From positions 42,690-106,689 of the forward strand of contig CAZKMR010000005.1 in the NCBI GenBank assembly GCA_964553795.1: a stretch of DNA of 64,000 nt. Reading direction: 5' to 3'. A program made the position numbers and the translations under genes. The notes under the pieces are model-generated. The model searched no databases. It worked only from the letters and a program-made list of their open reading frames with translations, and had not been told where the DNA came from. Of the stretch, positions 26,173 through 36,172 are shown piece after piece. This DNA is from JADLHS01 sp964553795 (lineage in GTDB: Bacteria; Verrucomicrobiota; Verrucomicrobiia; Limisphaerales; JADLHS01). Every line of letters starts with the position of its first letter. The stretch's first letter is position 1.

Positions 26173-28893
26173 ATGAGTCCGCTTCAATCTTTGCAAGAGT
26201 TGACGATGGCGCTGGATGAATTCGGTGCGAAACCGGCGCTGCTCGTGATGCGCCCGGATGACGTCGATGAGTGGAGTTACCAGCGGCTCGCTCAATCCGT
26301 TGCGCGGCTGGCCAACGGCCTCGCGCAAGCGGGCGTGCGGCCCGACCAACGCGTGGCGCTGTTTGCGGACAATTGCCCGGAATGGTTTGTCGCGTGTCTC
26401 GCCATCCTCCGCGCCGACGGCGTGGCAGTGCCGTTGGACGCGCAATTCGGTCCCACCGCCCTCGCGCATGCCTTGCGCGACAGCGAAGCGCGCTTCATTT
26501 TCTCCACCACCGACAAACGTGAACGCCTGGAGAAGGCCGCGCCGCGCGACGGCGTGAAGTTCATCTTTCTCGACGCGGACAAAGACAAACCGGAAGCGTG
26601 GCAAAAGTATTGTTCAACTCGGCGGACCGAATTCCCCGCCGTCCGACCCAACGATACGGCGACAATCTTTTACACCTCGGGCACCACCGGCAAACCCAAG
26701 GGCGTGCCGCTCTCCCACGCGAATCTGGCTTTTCAACTCAACGCCGTGGCCCGCGCCGGTTTGATTCAGCCCGAAGATCGTTTGCTGCTCCCGCTGCCCC
26801 TGCATCATGTTTATCCTTTTGTCTTCGGCGTCCTGATGCCGATGTGGCTGGGCGTGCCAGTGGTGTTGCCCAAAGGGTTGACTGGACCGGAAATCATTCG
26901 GGCCTTGCGGGTCGGCGAAGTCACCGCGCTGCTCGGCGTGCCGCGCCTTTATCGCGCGCTCTTTGAAGGCGTCGAAGGACGCATCCAATCGCAAGGCCGC
27001 CTGGCGAAGGCGTGGTTTAAGGCGTCGCTCGCGCTGAGTCTGGGTTTGCGCAAGAAAATGAAACTGCGCGCGGGCAAATTCCTGTTCTATCCGTTGCATC
27101 GGCGGATTGGCCCGAAGATGCGCGTGGCCGCGTCCGGCGGCGCGGCGCTGGAGGCGGCGTTGGCATGGAAACTCGAGGCGCTGGGCTGGCAGATCGCCGT
27201 TGGCTATGGGCTGACCGAAACCGCGCCTCTGTTGACGCTCAATCCCCCGGGGAAAGCCAAACTCGACAGCGTCGGTCGCGTTATTCCCGGCGTGGAATTG
27301 CGGATTGATCCCGCCGCGCAACCGAATGAAACCGACCGGGCGCCCGATCCGCCCACGGATCAGCCCGGCGTCAAAGGCGAGGTGCTCGCGCGCGGCCCGA
27401 ATGTTTTTTGCGGCTACCTGAATCTTCCCGACGAAAACCAGCATGCGTTCACCGGCGGCTGGTTTCGCACCGGTGACCTGGGATTTTTTGATTCGGATCA
27501 CCATCTGCATCTCGAAGGGCGCGCGTCCACCTTGATCGTGGCGGAAGGTGGTGAAAATATTCAACCCGACGAAGTCGAAGATGCCTACGCCACCAGCGAG
27601 GCAATCCGCGAGATCGGCGTGTTGCAACGCGATGGCAAACTCGCCGCGGTCGTCGTGCCGGAGGCGCAGGCCAACGATTCCAAGGACGATGAGGCGTTGC
27701 AGAAAGCGGTGCGCGACGCCATCCAGCAGCAGGCGAAGCAATTGCCGTCGTATCAGCGGCTCTCGGAATTTGTCGTCAGTCGCGAGCCGCTGGCGCGCAC
27801 GCGATTGGGCAAAATCCGGCGCGAGGAATTGATCGAACACTACGACCGCGCCAAAGCCGGCAAGAAGGGCGATCGCGGCGCAAAAAATCAGCCGGTTTCC
27901 CGGGACGAAATGTCCGACGCCGATCGCGCCTTGCTCGAACACCGCGCCGCGAACGCCGTTTGGTCCTGGTTGACCGAACATTACGCCGAGCACCCGCTCA
28001 GTCCGGATTCACATCTGCAACTGGACCTCGGCTTGGATTCGATGGGCTGGCTGAATCTGACGTTGGAAATCGGCGCGCGCACCGGCGTGGAACTGGACGA
28101 TAAAATCATCGCCAAAACCGAAACCGTGCGCGACCTGCTGCGCGCCGTCAGTGCGGCGGCCACCGACGGCGAAGGCAAACGCGCGGGGCAGTGGCTCGAA
28201 AAACCCGAGGCCGTGCTGGACGACGAGCAAAAGCGTTGGCTCGCTCCACTGCATCCGGTGCATGCCGCGTTGGCCAGCGCATTCAGCCAGGTGAATCGCG
28301 CCGCGCTGCGACTGCTGTTTCGCGTGGAAACGAAAGGCGCGAATCACTTGCCGGCAAAAGGGCCGTTTGTGCTGACGCCCAATCACACGAGCTATCTCGA
28401 CCCGTTCTTGATGGGCGCGGCCTTGAATCAGGAACAATTGCGCCACGCCAATTACGCCGGTTGGACCAGGGTGGCGTTTGCAAATCCGTTGAATCGCTTT
28501 GTTTGCCGGCTCGCGCAGGCGGTGCCGATTGATCCGGAACGCGCCGTGATTTCCAGTCTCGCGTTGGCCGTGGCCGTGTTGCGGCGCGAACGCATCTTGA
28601 TCTGGTTTCCGGAAGGCCGCCGCTCGCCGGACGGCAAACTCATGGAGTTCAAAAGCGGCATCGGCATGTTGCTCGAACAGTTCGAAGTACCAGTCGTGCC
28701 GGTGTTCATTCACGGCGCGAGTGAAGCATTGCCCATGGGCCGGTTCTGGCCGCGCTTCCGAAAAATCACGGTGGAGTTCGGCGTCCCAAAGAAACCGGCG
28801 GAGTTGCGCCGCCAAGGCAAAGGCGATAATGCCCGCAGTAAAATCGTGACAGCGTTGCGGGAGCAAGTGGCGGCGCTGGGCAAATCAACCTGA
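26173..28893 (+). CDS. AMP-dependent acyl ligase / acyl carrier / 1-acylglycerol-3-phosphate acyltransferase fusion
   Basis: A 906-residue three-part enzyme. Residues 1 to about 560 are an AMP-forming ligase: YTSGTTGKPKG at 167, VGYGLTETAP, and GWFRTGDLG. Residues about 585-680 form a carrier domain with LGLDSMGWL, Ser623 being the phosphopantetheine site. Residues about 700-900 are a PlsC-type acyltransferase with NHTSYLD at 737 (HX4D) and WFPEGRRS. It resembles Aas of E. coli but with the ligase first and a carrier domain between. It probably activates fatty acid, loads its own carrier, and acylates a lysophospholipid. No operon partner is evident. Confidence 0.9.
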   Translation: MSPLQSLQELTMALDEFGAKPALLVMRPDDVDEWSYQRLAQSVARLANGLAQAGVRPDQRVALFADNCPEWFVACLAILRADGVAVPLDAQFGPTALAHALRDSEARFIFSTTDKRERLEKAAPRDGVKFIFLDADKDKPEAWQKYCSTRRTEFPAVRPNDTATIFYTSGTTGKPKGVPLSHANLAFQLNAVARAGLIQPEDRLLLPLPLHHVYPFVFGVLMPMWLGVPVVLPKGLTGPEIIRALRVGEVTALLGVPRLYRALFEGVEGRIQSQGRLAKAWFKASLALSLGLRKKMKLRAGKFLFYPLHRRIGPKMRVAASGGAALEAALAWKLEALGWQIAVGYGLTETAPLLTLNPPGKAKLDSVGRVIPGVELRIDPAAQPNETDRAPDPPTDQPGVKGEVLARGPNVFCGYLNLPDENQHAFTGGWFRTGDLGFFDSDHHLHLEGRASTLIVAEGGENIQPDEVEDAYATSEAIREIGVLQRDGKLAAVVVPEAQANDSKDDEALQKAVRDAIQQQAKQLPSYQRLSEFVVSREPLARTRLGKIRREELIEHYDRAKAGKKGDRGAKNQPVSRDEMSDADRALLEHRAANAVWSWLTEHYAEHPLSPDSHLQLDLGLDSMGWLNLTLEIGARTGVELDDKIIAKTETVRDLLRAVSAAATDGEGKRAGQWLEKPEAVLDDEQKRWLAPLHPVHAALASAFSQVNRAALRLLFRVETKGANHLPAKGPFVLTPNHTSYLDPFLMGAALNQEQLRHANYAGWTRVAFANPLNRFVCRLAQAVPIDPERAVISSLALAVAVLRRERILIWFPEGRRSPDGKLMEFKSGIGMLLEQFEVPVVPVFIHGASEALPMGRFWPRFRKITVEFGVPKKPAELRRQGKGDNARSKIVTALREQVAALGKST

Positions 28894-29094
28894 ATTGCGC
28901 CTGCGGTGATACGGCCCGGTTCAATCGGCCGACTCTGCTTTGATGAGCTCGTCCAGTTGCTTTCGGGCCCTTTCGAGCGAAGTGGCCTGCCGCGCCCACT
29001 TCCGCCGTGGGGCAAATTGTTGGCCGAGGCGTTTAAAGATATTGCACGTGGTGAAACGCCGCAGCCAGACGGTGTAGTATGATTCGTGAAATGG

Positions 29095-29682
29095 ATGAAG
29101 CCCTGGTTTGGATTGCTCGCGCTGACGACCGCGGCGGGTTCGTGTGGTTGCGCCACGGTCATCGTTCCGCCCCGCCATCCACCTGCGCCCGCACCGGTGT
29201 TTCTCATGGTGCATGACTGGCACGCCAGTCTCGTCTTCTCGAATCAAAGCGGAGCACTCACGAGCTATTCGTACGGTGATTGGCGCTGGACCGCCGGCCA
29301 CCAACGAAACCTGTTCACCGGCATCGCGGCATTGGCGTGGCCGACGCGCGCGGCGCTGGAGCGCCGGGAGTTGACGAGTCTCCAGCACGGTGCCGTGGGT
29401 CGGGCCGCCGATCGGGTTTATGAAATCCAGGTCGCCAGTCCGCGCGCGAAGCGCTTGCAATCCCAACTGGACACGCTCTGTGAGCAATCGGTGCATGCGC
29501 GCGTCCGCCACGCCGGCGAGAAAACCATACACGTGTTGCATCCGCAGGCTTACACCGCGCGAAACAATTCCAATCGCGCGGTAGCCGATTGGCTGACTGA
29601 ACTCGGTTGCAACGTGCGGCCCCGCTGCACATTGATGGGGCGATGGACCATCCGCCCGGCGGAACCGAATAGCACGGAGTAA
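29095..29682 (+). CDS. Hypothetical lipoprotein (DUF2459-like)
   Basis: A 195-residue protein with a lipoprotein-type signal MKPWFGLLALTTAAGSCGCA followed by a Pro-rich stretch. The mature part has VFLMVHDWHASLVF and SYSYGDWRW, reminiscent of DUF2459 proteins, but the match is weak. A GTG at 29086 is the alternative start; no good ribosome-binding site favours either. It stands alone between the acyl-ligase fusion and the broken MFS gene. An open frame on the opposite strand here is rejected because it lacks any family pattern. Confidence 0.6.
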   Translation: MKPWFGLLALTTAAGSCGCATVIVPPRHPPAPAPVFLMVHDWHASLVFSNQSGALTSYSYGDWRWTAGHQRNLFTGIAALAWPTRAALERRELTSLQHGAVGRAADRVYEIQVASPRAKRLQSQLDTLCEQSVHARVRHAGEKTIHVLHPQAYTARNNSNRAVADWLTELGCNVRPRCTLMGRWTIRPAEPNSTE

Positions 29683-29775
29683 TTATTCTGACTGACGCTT
29701 TGGACAAAGCGGGCCGGGCAGCGGGGCATTTTCGTTGTCGCCTTTTTCGTCCCGCAACGCGGATAAGCCGGGCGC

Positions 29776-31125
29776 ATGGTTGCCTTGCCAGAATCCCGGC
29801 TTAGGTTGAACGCCGTGCCCGACGCTGCGACATCTCGACAACGCGGAGCTTCCTCACCGCGCCAGCCGGCGTCACGAAAAGGGCTGGTCGCGTGGGCCTG
29901 CTACGACTGGGCGAACAGTTCGTTTCCCTCGGTCATCACCACGTTTGTCTTCGCCGCCTATTTCACCCGTCAGGTGGCCAGTGACGAAACCACCGGCACC
30001 AGTCAGTGGGGTTACACGTTGGGACTTGCGGGCATCGTGGTGGCCTTGATCGGTCCGCTGTTGGGCGCCATGGCCGATCAAACGGGTCGTCGCAAACCCT
30101 GGATCGCGGGCTTCACCCTGCTCTGTGTCGCCGCGACGACCGGTCTGTGGTGGGTGCAACCGGCGCCGGATTTCATCTGGCTCGCGTTGGGCTTGCTGGC
30201 GCTCGGAACCATCGGCGGTGAATTTGCGGCCATTTTCTACAACGCCATGTTGCCGGAACTCGCACCGCGCGATCGGCTCGGACGCTGGTCCGGCTGGGCG
30301 TGGGCGCTGGGCTACGCGGGCGGATTGTCGTGCCTGACGCTGGCGCTGTTTGGATTCGTGCGCGAGAACGCGTGGTTCGGTCTGGAGCGCGAATCGGCGG
30401 AACATGTGCGCGCGACATTTTTACTGGTCGCGGGATGGTACGCCTTATTCGCCTTGCCGTTGTTGATCATGACTCCAGACATTCCAGCGACGGGAAAATC
30501 GTGGCGGCGCGCGACCGCAGACAGCTGGCGGCAACTCGTGGATTCGTTTCGCAATATTCGACAACATGCGGACGTCCTGCGATTTCTGGTAGCGCGCATG
30601 ATTTACACCGACGGGCTCGCAACGGTCTTCGCCTTCGGCGGCGTGTACGCCGCGGGCACGTTCGCATTCAACGAGCAGGAAGTCATCACCTTTGGCATCG
30701 CGTTGAATATCACCGCAGGATTGGGCGCCGCCGCGTTTGCGTGGGTGGACGATTGGATCGGGAGCAAACGAACGATTCTGATTTCGTTGAGCGGTTTGAT
30801 TCTGTTCGTGACGGCGCTGCTCGTTGCGCCCGACGCGACCTAGTTCTGGGGTTTCGGGCTGGCGATGGGCGTATTCGTCGGCCCGGTGCAAGCGGCCAGC
30901 CGCGCGTTGCTCGCCGCGCTGGCGCCGGTCCAATTGCGCGGCCAGATGTTTGGCCTGTACGCGTTCTCCGGCAAGGCGACGGCATTTCTCGGGCCCTTGC
31001 TCGTGGGTTGGCTCACGCAACTTTCCGGCAGCCAACGCATCGGCGTCTCTGTGGTGATTGGCTTTTTTCTCGCTGGCTTGGGATTGCTCCTGACGGTGCC
31101 GTCCGCCCGCAAAGCACAGCGATGA
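29776..31125 (+). pseudogene. MFS transporter, UMF1-like, interrupted by an in-frame TAG
   Basis: The first 355 codons encode a multi-TM transporter: GLVAWACYDWANSSFPSVI, typical of the UMF1 branch of the MFS, then GPLLGAMADQTGRRKPW and about nine helices. A TAG at 30841-30843 stops the frame, yet the same frame continues without break for another 94 codons (FWGFGLAMGVFVGPVQAASR ... ) with the last helices of the family. TAG is used as a normal stop by other genes here (hypD, the SIS gene), so recoding is unlikely. It is a recent nonsense mutation or a base error. Function would be export or uptake of an unknown solute. Confidence 0.8.
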
Positions 31126-31165
31126 ACCTGCGCCCGCGGCGGCGCAGCAACAGGAGGTCGGCCGG

Positions 31166-31849
31166 TCAAAGCCGCGCCTGCAAATGTCGTTTGAACCACT
31201 GCCCCGCCAATTGCGCCACCTGTTCGAGCGTGCCCGGTTCTTCGAACAAATGCGACGCGCCCGGAATGATTTCCAGTTGCACGTCCGCGTTCGTCATTTG
31301 TTCCATCGCCTTGCGATTCATTTCAATGACGGGTTCGTCGTTTTCTCCCACGATCAAGAGCGTGGGCGCGGCGACCTGGCCCAGCGCCGGCCCGGCCAGG
31401 TCGGGACGACCGCCGCGCGACACCACGGCGCCGATCAATTCCGGATCTTTCGCCGCGGCCACCAACGCCGCCCCGCCGCCGGTGCTGGAGCCGAAGTAGC
31501 CGATCTTCAGCTCGTGCGTCGCCGTTTGCTGTTCGAGCCAATGCGCCACGCGCCCGAGCCGTTGCGCCAGGAACGGAATGTTGAATCGCAGTTCGGCCGT
31601 GCGCTCGTCCACCGCCTCCTCTTCACTCGTCAACAAATCGAACAGAAAGGTGGCCAGGCCGACCCCGCGCAGGATTTCTGCGACGAATTGGTTGCGCGGG
31701 CTGAAGCGACTGCTGCCGCTGCCATGCGCGAACACCACGAGGCCCGCGGCGTCACGCGGGATGTCGAGATTGCCTTCCAATGATCCCGTCACGCTGATGG
31801 GAACGCGGACGACGCGGCTGGTTTCAAGAGGCACGATGCTGGAGTTCAT
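31166..31849 (-). CDS. Dienelactone hydrolase-like alpha/beta hydrolase
   Basis: A 227-residue soluble hydrolase. VVFAHGSGSSRFSPRN is the oxyanion-hole region, GYFGSSTGGGAAL holds the nucleophile Ser (GxSxG), LLIVGENDEPV contains the acid, and PGASHLFEEPG the catalytic His. Close relatives are often found joined or next to phosphoribosyltransferase domains, but none is here. Substrate unknown. It converges with the interrupted MFS gene 40 bases away. Confidence 0.87.
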   Translation of the reverse strand: MNSSIVPLETSRVVRVPISVTGSLEGNLDIPRDAAGLVVFAHGSGSSRFSPRNQFVAEILRGVGLATFLFDLLTSEEEAVDERTAELRFNIPFLAQRLGRVAHWLEQQTATHELKIGYFGSSTGGGAALVAAAKDPELIGAVVSRGGRPDLAGPALGQVAAPTLLIVGENDEPVIEMNRKAMEQMTNADVQLEIIPGASHLFEEPGTLEQVAQLAGQWFKRHLQARL

Positions 31850-32043
31850 GGCATGGGCTTTCTGGTGTGAAATGTTAAGGATCGGCTCATCGCTGGCAGG
31901 GATGTCATTTCCTTCTCCAAACTCGCCAACACTGCACGATCGATTGAATGCGGAGCTTAGGTTTCATTCCGCACACTACGACCACATAGCCTGGGGCTCA
32001 ACCCGAAGCGGCCCGTGCGACTCCAGTTTCGCTGCGGCGAGAG

Positions 32044-33963
32044 TCACACCTGGATCTGCGCGCCGATCTCAAACACCTGCGCGGACGGAAGTTTGAAGAA
32101 GCGCGTGGCCTGGGTTTCGTTGCGGGCCATCCACGCATAAAGCGCCGAACGCCAACGCCCCATGCCATGGTTCGGTTCCGCCAGAAGAATCTCCCCACCC
32201 ACGAAATAGGTGACTCGCTCCAGATCCAGCTTCAGGTCGCTCCGACGATTCAACTCGGCCAGATCGGCGGGCACATCCGCCGTTTCCATGAAGCCGTAGT
32301 AAGCGATGACGCGAGTGATGTCCGCGCGGAGTTGCCGGACGCGCAAATGCCGGGCCGCCGGCACTCGCGGCGCTTTCACGAACCGCGCCGTGAAAATGAC
32401 CAGCGTATCGTGTAACGCGCGATTGTGTTTGAGATTGTGCCGGAGTGAGTGCGGCGTGCCGCGTGAGTTGCTCGTGAGATAAACCGCCTGGCCAGGCACG
32501 CGGCGATATTGGCCGCCGCCGCCGATGTCCACGAGAAACTGGCGCACGGGCAAAAGCCGCGTGCGGCTCTTGCGATGTTCCGTGGCGAAGCCCCGCCGCC
32601 ACGTGGCCATGAGCAGGAACACCACCGCCGCCACGAGCAGCGGAAACCAGCCACCATCGAAAAATTTCCGCAGGTTGGCGGCGAAAAACGCCAGATCCAC
32701 GAACAGAAACACTGCGGTCAGTCCGAGCGCCACCCAGCGCGGCCATTCGAATATCTTCCGCATGGCCACAAAGAAGAGCAGCGTCGTGATCACCATCGTG
32801 GTCGTAATGGCCACGCCGTATGCCGACGCCAGATGGCCCGAGTGTTGAAAGCCCAAGACCAGCCCCACGGTCGCCGCGAGCAACGTCCAGTTCACAAAGG
32901 GAATGTAAATCTGACCACGGTGTTCGCCCGAAGTGTGTTGGATTTTCAAGCGCGGCAGATAGCCGAGTTGAAATCCCTGAAACGTGAGCGAGAACGCGCC
33001 GGAGATAATGGCTTGCGACGCAATCACCGTGGCGCACGTCGCCAACACCACCATCGGATACAGTGCCCAAGGCGGCATCATTTCGTAGAAGGGATTGGAA
33101 ATCTCTCCGCCGCGCGCCAGGATCACCGCGCCCTGCCCGAAGTAATTCAACAGCAGCGCCGGAAACGCCAGTCCGTACCAGCCAAGGCGGATCGGCGCGA
33201 CACCGAAGTGTCCGATATCCGCATACAACGCCTCGCCACCGGTGACCACGAGGAAGACGATGCCCAGAATCAAAAACCCAACTGCACCATTGTGCAGGAA
33301 AAAGTGAACGGCATGATAGGGATTGAACGCCGCCAGCACCGCCGGTTGTTCGCTTACCGCCGCCATGCCGCTGATGGCCAGCACCACAAACCAAAGCAGC
33401 ATCACCGGACCGAATAATTTGCCCACGCCCTGTGTGCCGAAACGTTGCATCCCGAACAAGCCGATCAGAATCGCAATCGTGATGGGAATGACGTAAGGCT
33501 TGAGCACCGGCGTGGCGACATTCAACCCCTCCACCGCACTCAACACGGAGATCGCCGGCGTGATCATGCCGTCGCCGTACAACAATGCCGCGCCGAACAA
33601 ACCCACGACGAGGATCACCTTTTGCAACCAACCGCGGGCAGGCCGCTTGACTAACTCCATCAAGGCGAGAATTCCGCCCTCTCCGTCGTGATCGGCGCGC
33701 AACACGAACACGAGATATTTGATCGCGATGACCAGAATCAACGCCCACGCCATCAATGAAAGCACGCCCAGCACGTTGGCCGGCGAAATTTCCATTCCGT
33801 AGCGGCCGTAAAAGCATTCCCGCAATGCGTACAACGGACTCGTGCCAATGTCTCCGTACACCACGCCCAGCGCAGTCAACGTCAGCAGCGCGAATCGTTT
33901 CCACTCGCTCCGCCTGCTGCCATTCCCGGATGCAGTCGCCGGAGTATCAGTGCGGGCGGCCAT
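32044..33963 (-). CDS. kup: KUP/HAK potassium transporter
   Basis: A 639-residue membrane protein of usual Kup length. ALGVVYGDIGTSPLYALRE is the diagnostic N-terminal motif; VLRADHDGEGGILALM follows after TM2; GGEALYADIGHFG and LNYFGQGA are also conserved. About twelve TM helices are followed by a cytoplasmic C-terminal domain with YGFMETADVP. It imports K+ with H+. It lies 15 bases after the cupin gene on the same strand. Confidence 0.96.
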   Translation of the reverse strand: MAARTDTPATASGNGSRRSEWKRFALLTLTALGVVYGDIGTSPLYALRECFYGRYGMEISPANVLGVLSLMAWALILVIAIKYLVFVLRADHDGEGGILALMELVKRPARGWLQKVILVVGLFGAALLYGDGMITPAISVLSAVEGLNVATPVLKPYVIPITIAILIGLFGMQRFGTQGVGKLFGPVMLLWFVVLAISGMAAVSEQPAVLAAFNPYHAVHFFLHNGAVGFLILGIVFLVVTGGEALYADIGHFGVAPIRLGWYGLAFPALLLNYFGQGAVILARGGEISNPFYEMMPPWALYPMVVLATCATVIASQAIISGAFSLTFQGFQLGYLPRLKIQHTSGEHRGQIYIPFVNWTLLAATVGLVLGFQHSGHLASAYGVAITTTMVITTLLFFVAMRKIFEWPRWVALGLTAVFLFVDLAFFAANLRKFFDGGWFPLLVAAVVFLLMATWRRGFATEHRKSRTRLLPVRQFLVDIGGGGQYRRVPGQAVYLTSNSRGTPHSLRHNLKHNRALHDTLVIFTARFVKAPRVPAARHLRVRQLRADITRVIAYYGFMETADVPADLAELNRRSDLKLDLERVTYFVGGEILLAEPNHGMGRWRSALYAWMARNETQATRFFKLPSAQVFEIGAQIQV

Positions 33964-33978
33964 GTGTGCATTTCCAAT

Positions 33979-34515
33979 TTACTCGACCCAATACTCGCAC
34001 AGCCCGCCGTTCAGTCCGTAAACCGGATCGCTCTCCGGCTTGGCGACCTGGCGGATGTTTGCGAGCGCTTGCGTCCGTTCCTCGGGTGTGCCACGGCATA
34101 AATCATATTTAGCTGCGGGCGGATAAGCGCCCACGACGCGAAAATCCGAACTGCCGGTCAATCTCTGGTGCGCGGTCCCGGCCGGCAACACCGCCACGTC
34201 ACCCGAGCGCAATTCAAGGTCCACGCCCTGCGGCCCTCCGAATTGCACCCGGCCATGCCCGCTGAAGACCCCCAACACTTCATGGGTCGTGCTGTGATAA
34301 TGCGGAAAATCATAGATGCCATTCCGCCAGATGCCCTGCCAGCCATGCGCTTCAAAGGTGCGGGCCAGCACCGCGGCCGGATCGGATGATCCCACCGCCA
34401 CCGCCGCCGGATAAATGAGTAACGGCCATCGCGGGTTGTTCGGAAACAAGCCATCGTCGCGTAACAGATAAGTTTTCAAGTCTTGCACGTGAATTCCGGG
34501 GTTAAGCAATTTCAT
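33979..34515 (-). CDS. Cupin-domain protein (YjlB-like)
   Basis: A 178-residue single cupin. GIYDFPHYHSTTHEVLGVFSG gives the first cupin motif (HxH then E) and GDVAVLPAGTAHQRL the second with its His, so a metal site is complete. The overall layout resembles YjlB-type proteins of unknown function. It precedes kup by 15 bases on the same strand. Confidence 0.85.
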   Translation of the reverse strand: MKLLNPGIHVQDLKTYLLRDDGLFPNNPRWPLLIYPAAVAVGSSDPAAVLARTFEAHGWQGIWRNGIYDFPHYHSTTHEVLGVFSGHGRVQFGGPQGVDLELRSGDVAVLPAGTAHQRLTGSSDFRVVGAYPPAAKYDLCRGTPEERTQALANIRQVAKPESDPVYGLNGGLCEYWVE

Positions 34516-34781
34516 GTTTTGCCCGCGCGACCGACATCAGGCTGTTTCGAACATAACCCACCACCGCCGCGCGTGCGCTGGCCGCAACCCTGAAACGCCT
34601 TCGGTTTTTTTCTGAACGGAAATCATCCCCTGACTCCGTTGCGCGAAAAACTTCCGTGGCCAAGATTAGTTGCAGCCACGCCTCGGCCCATCGCCCGCCG
34701 CACCCGATGTGCCGCGGGCGACTCGAATCCGGCGCTTCCTTGCGCCACCCGATGTCACGACTGCGAACGATCATCAGCACC

Positions 34782-35291
34782 ATGGCCACCAAAAAACAAA
34801 AACAGGCCGCCCGCCAAAACATCAAGCAGGCGCAACGCGCCTGGCAGAAGAAATCCTCCGCCGCGCGCTCCCGCGCCCAACCAACCGGTCGCCAGCGCGC
34901 CAAACCCGCCACCCGTGGCAAGGGAGATTTTTACCACGTGGAAGTTCGGCCCCAATCCGAGTTTCAAACCTTTCGCACCCACGACGTCGGCAAGCCGGGC
35001 GACATCGAACGTGTCGCCGGCCAACGCCCCAGCGGTTCGTGGGACACGCAAAAATGGTTGATCGGCAAAAAACTCGCGCACGTGGTTAAGAACCATTTGG
35101 TCGCGGATGATCGCAAGGCGAAGAAAGTTCTGTCCGCTTTGGGTTCAACCCCGAAGAAAATCAAGGGCGACCGCTTCAAAGCCAAACCCCGCCCCAACGT
35201 GCCGGAAGCCGACAAACCAACCCCGGCCCAGAAACGCGCCCGCCGGAAGAACATCAAAAAGGCCCAAGCTGCCCGGCGCAAGAAGAGTTGA
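34782..35291 (+). CDS. Basic Lys/Ala-rich protein with repeated tails
   Basis: A 169-residue, very basic protein. The start (KKQKQAARQNIKQAQRAWQK) and the end (QKRARRKNIKKAQAARRKKS) carry the same motif, roughly QK.AR..NIK.AQ.A..KK, flanking a central region (about 45-140) with DFYHVEVRPQSEFQTFRTHD and WLIGKKLAHVVKNHL. The tails look histone H1-like and could bind nucleic acid. An in-frame start at 34656 would add 42 Cys/Pro-rich residues without pattern and was not used. Function unknown. Confidence 0.7.
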   Translation: MATKKQKQAARQNIKQAQRAWQKKSSAARSRAQPTGRQRAKPATRGKGDFYHVEVRPQSEFQTFRTHDVGKPGDIERVAGQRPSGSWDTQKWLIGKKLAHVVKNHLVADDRKAKKVLSALGSTPKKIKGDRFKAKPRPNVPEADKPTPAQKRARRKNIKKAQAARRKKS

Positions 35292-35324
35292 ATCAAGTTC
35301 CGCCCCCTGCGCGGCCATGGTTTT

Positions 35325-35915
35325 TCAGAACACCGTCCGCGCCATCACCGTTCCCGCCACTCCCGTGAACACCAGCGCCACCAGCGCCATCAAGCCATCA
35401 TGCGCCGTCAACGAAAGCCCAAACACCACGAGCGCCGCGCCTGCGGTGGTCGCGGCAAACGGCACCAGTTCCAACGGCGGCATCGTCGCCGCGATGCCGA
35501 GACAGACCAAAGAAATAATGCCCGCCCCGATGCCCCGAGTCAGAAGCGTCAGGCGCGGACGAAACAACCGATCCAACCCGCGCGCCGCGGGACGCAGCCG
35601 TTGCAGGGCGCGTTTGAAACGCCGCCGCGAAACCGTTCGTTGCACCAACCAGGCCGGCAACCAAAGCCGCTTGCGTCCGAACACCAACTGCCCCGCCGTC
35701 AACCACACCAGCAAGGCCATCGAAGTGGGCACGCCCGGGATTCCGCTGAGCGGGGAGACGGCGATGATCCCCGCGAGCAGCAACAAGGGACCGAAAGATT
35801 TTCGCCCCACCACGTCGAGGATCGTTCCCACCGCCACACCATCTCGACCCTTTGCCGCCTGATTCAACCGCCGCAGAAGTTGTTCGAGATTCGCGATGTC
35901 TTTTTCTTCGTTCAT
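35325..35915 (-). CDS. Exopolysaccharide synthesis protein ExoD-like
   Basis: A 196-residue membrane protein with an N-terminal cytoplasmic helix (NLEQLLRRLNQAAKG) and GTILDVVGRKSFGPLLLLAGI, then PLSGIPGVPT, the usual ExoD pattern, with four to five TM helices. ExoD affects exopolysaccharide production in rhizobia; the biochemical role is unknown. The start at 35915 was preferred since the upstream 47 residues are Arg-rich and unlike the family. Confidence 0.85.
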   Translation of the reverse strand: MNEEKDIANLEQLLRRLNQAAKGRDGVAVGTILDVVGRKSFGPLLLLAGIIAVSPLSGIPGVPTSMALLVWLTAGQLVFGRKRLWLPAWLVQRTVSRRRFKRALQRLRPAARGLDRLFRPRLTLLTRGIGAGIISLVCLGIAATMPPLELVPFAATTAGAALVVFGLSLTAHDGLMALVALVFTGVAGTVMARTVF

Positions 35916-36172
35916 GTTGCGACGCGGCGGGTTGGCCCCAATGTAACGCAAAATCCGAAACCTGATCGAGCTGATTCCCGCGCGCAGTTCTTCCTGCTCA
36001 TCCGCGCCCCAGCCGCAACGCGACGAAGCAAATGCCGACGCGAAACGCGACCGCACCGAAGCCCAGCGACTGGTTGCGCGCCATTGTCAAACGCCGGCGC
36101 CGCTGATGCCTCCGCCAACCATTCTGTTTGCGCTGCGTTAAAGGAACGTCAAACCGAGGCCTGGGGTTCTCG

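Noticed and set aside
28921..29541. Minus-strand 206-codon frame opposite the putative lipoprotein gene
   Set aside because: No family similarity; the plus frame has a proper lipoprotein signal and is preferred.
30300..31499. A 399-codon plus-strand frame spanning the stop in the MFS gene
   Set aside because: It is in another reading frame, with Arg-rich content and no TM pattern; it is not a frameshifted continuation of the transporter.
32069..33904. A 611-codon open frame in a second minus-strand frame within kup
   Set aside because: It is Arg/Gly/Ala-rich without any family pattern and lies wholly inside the clear kup gene; long shadow frames are common at this GC content.
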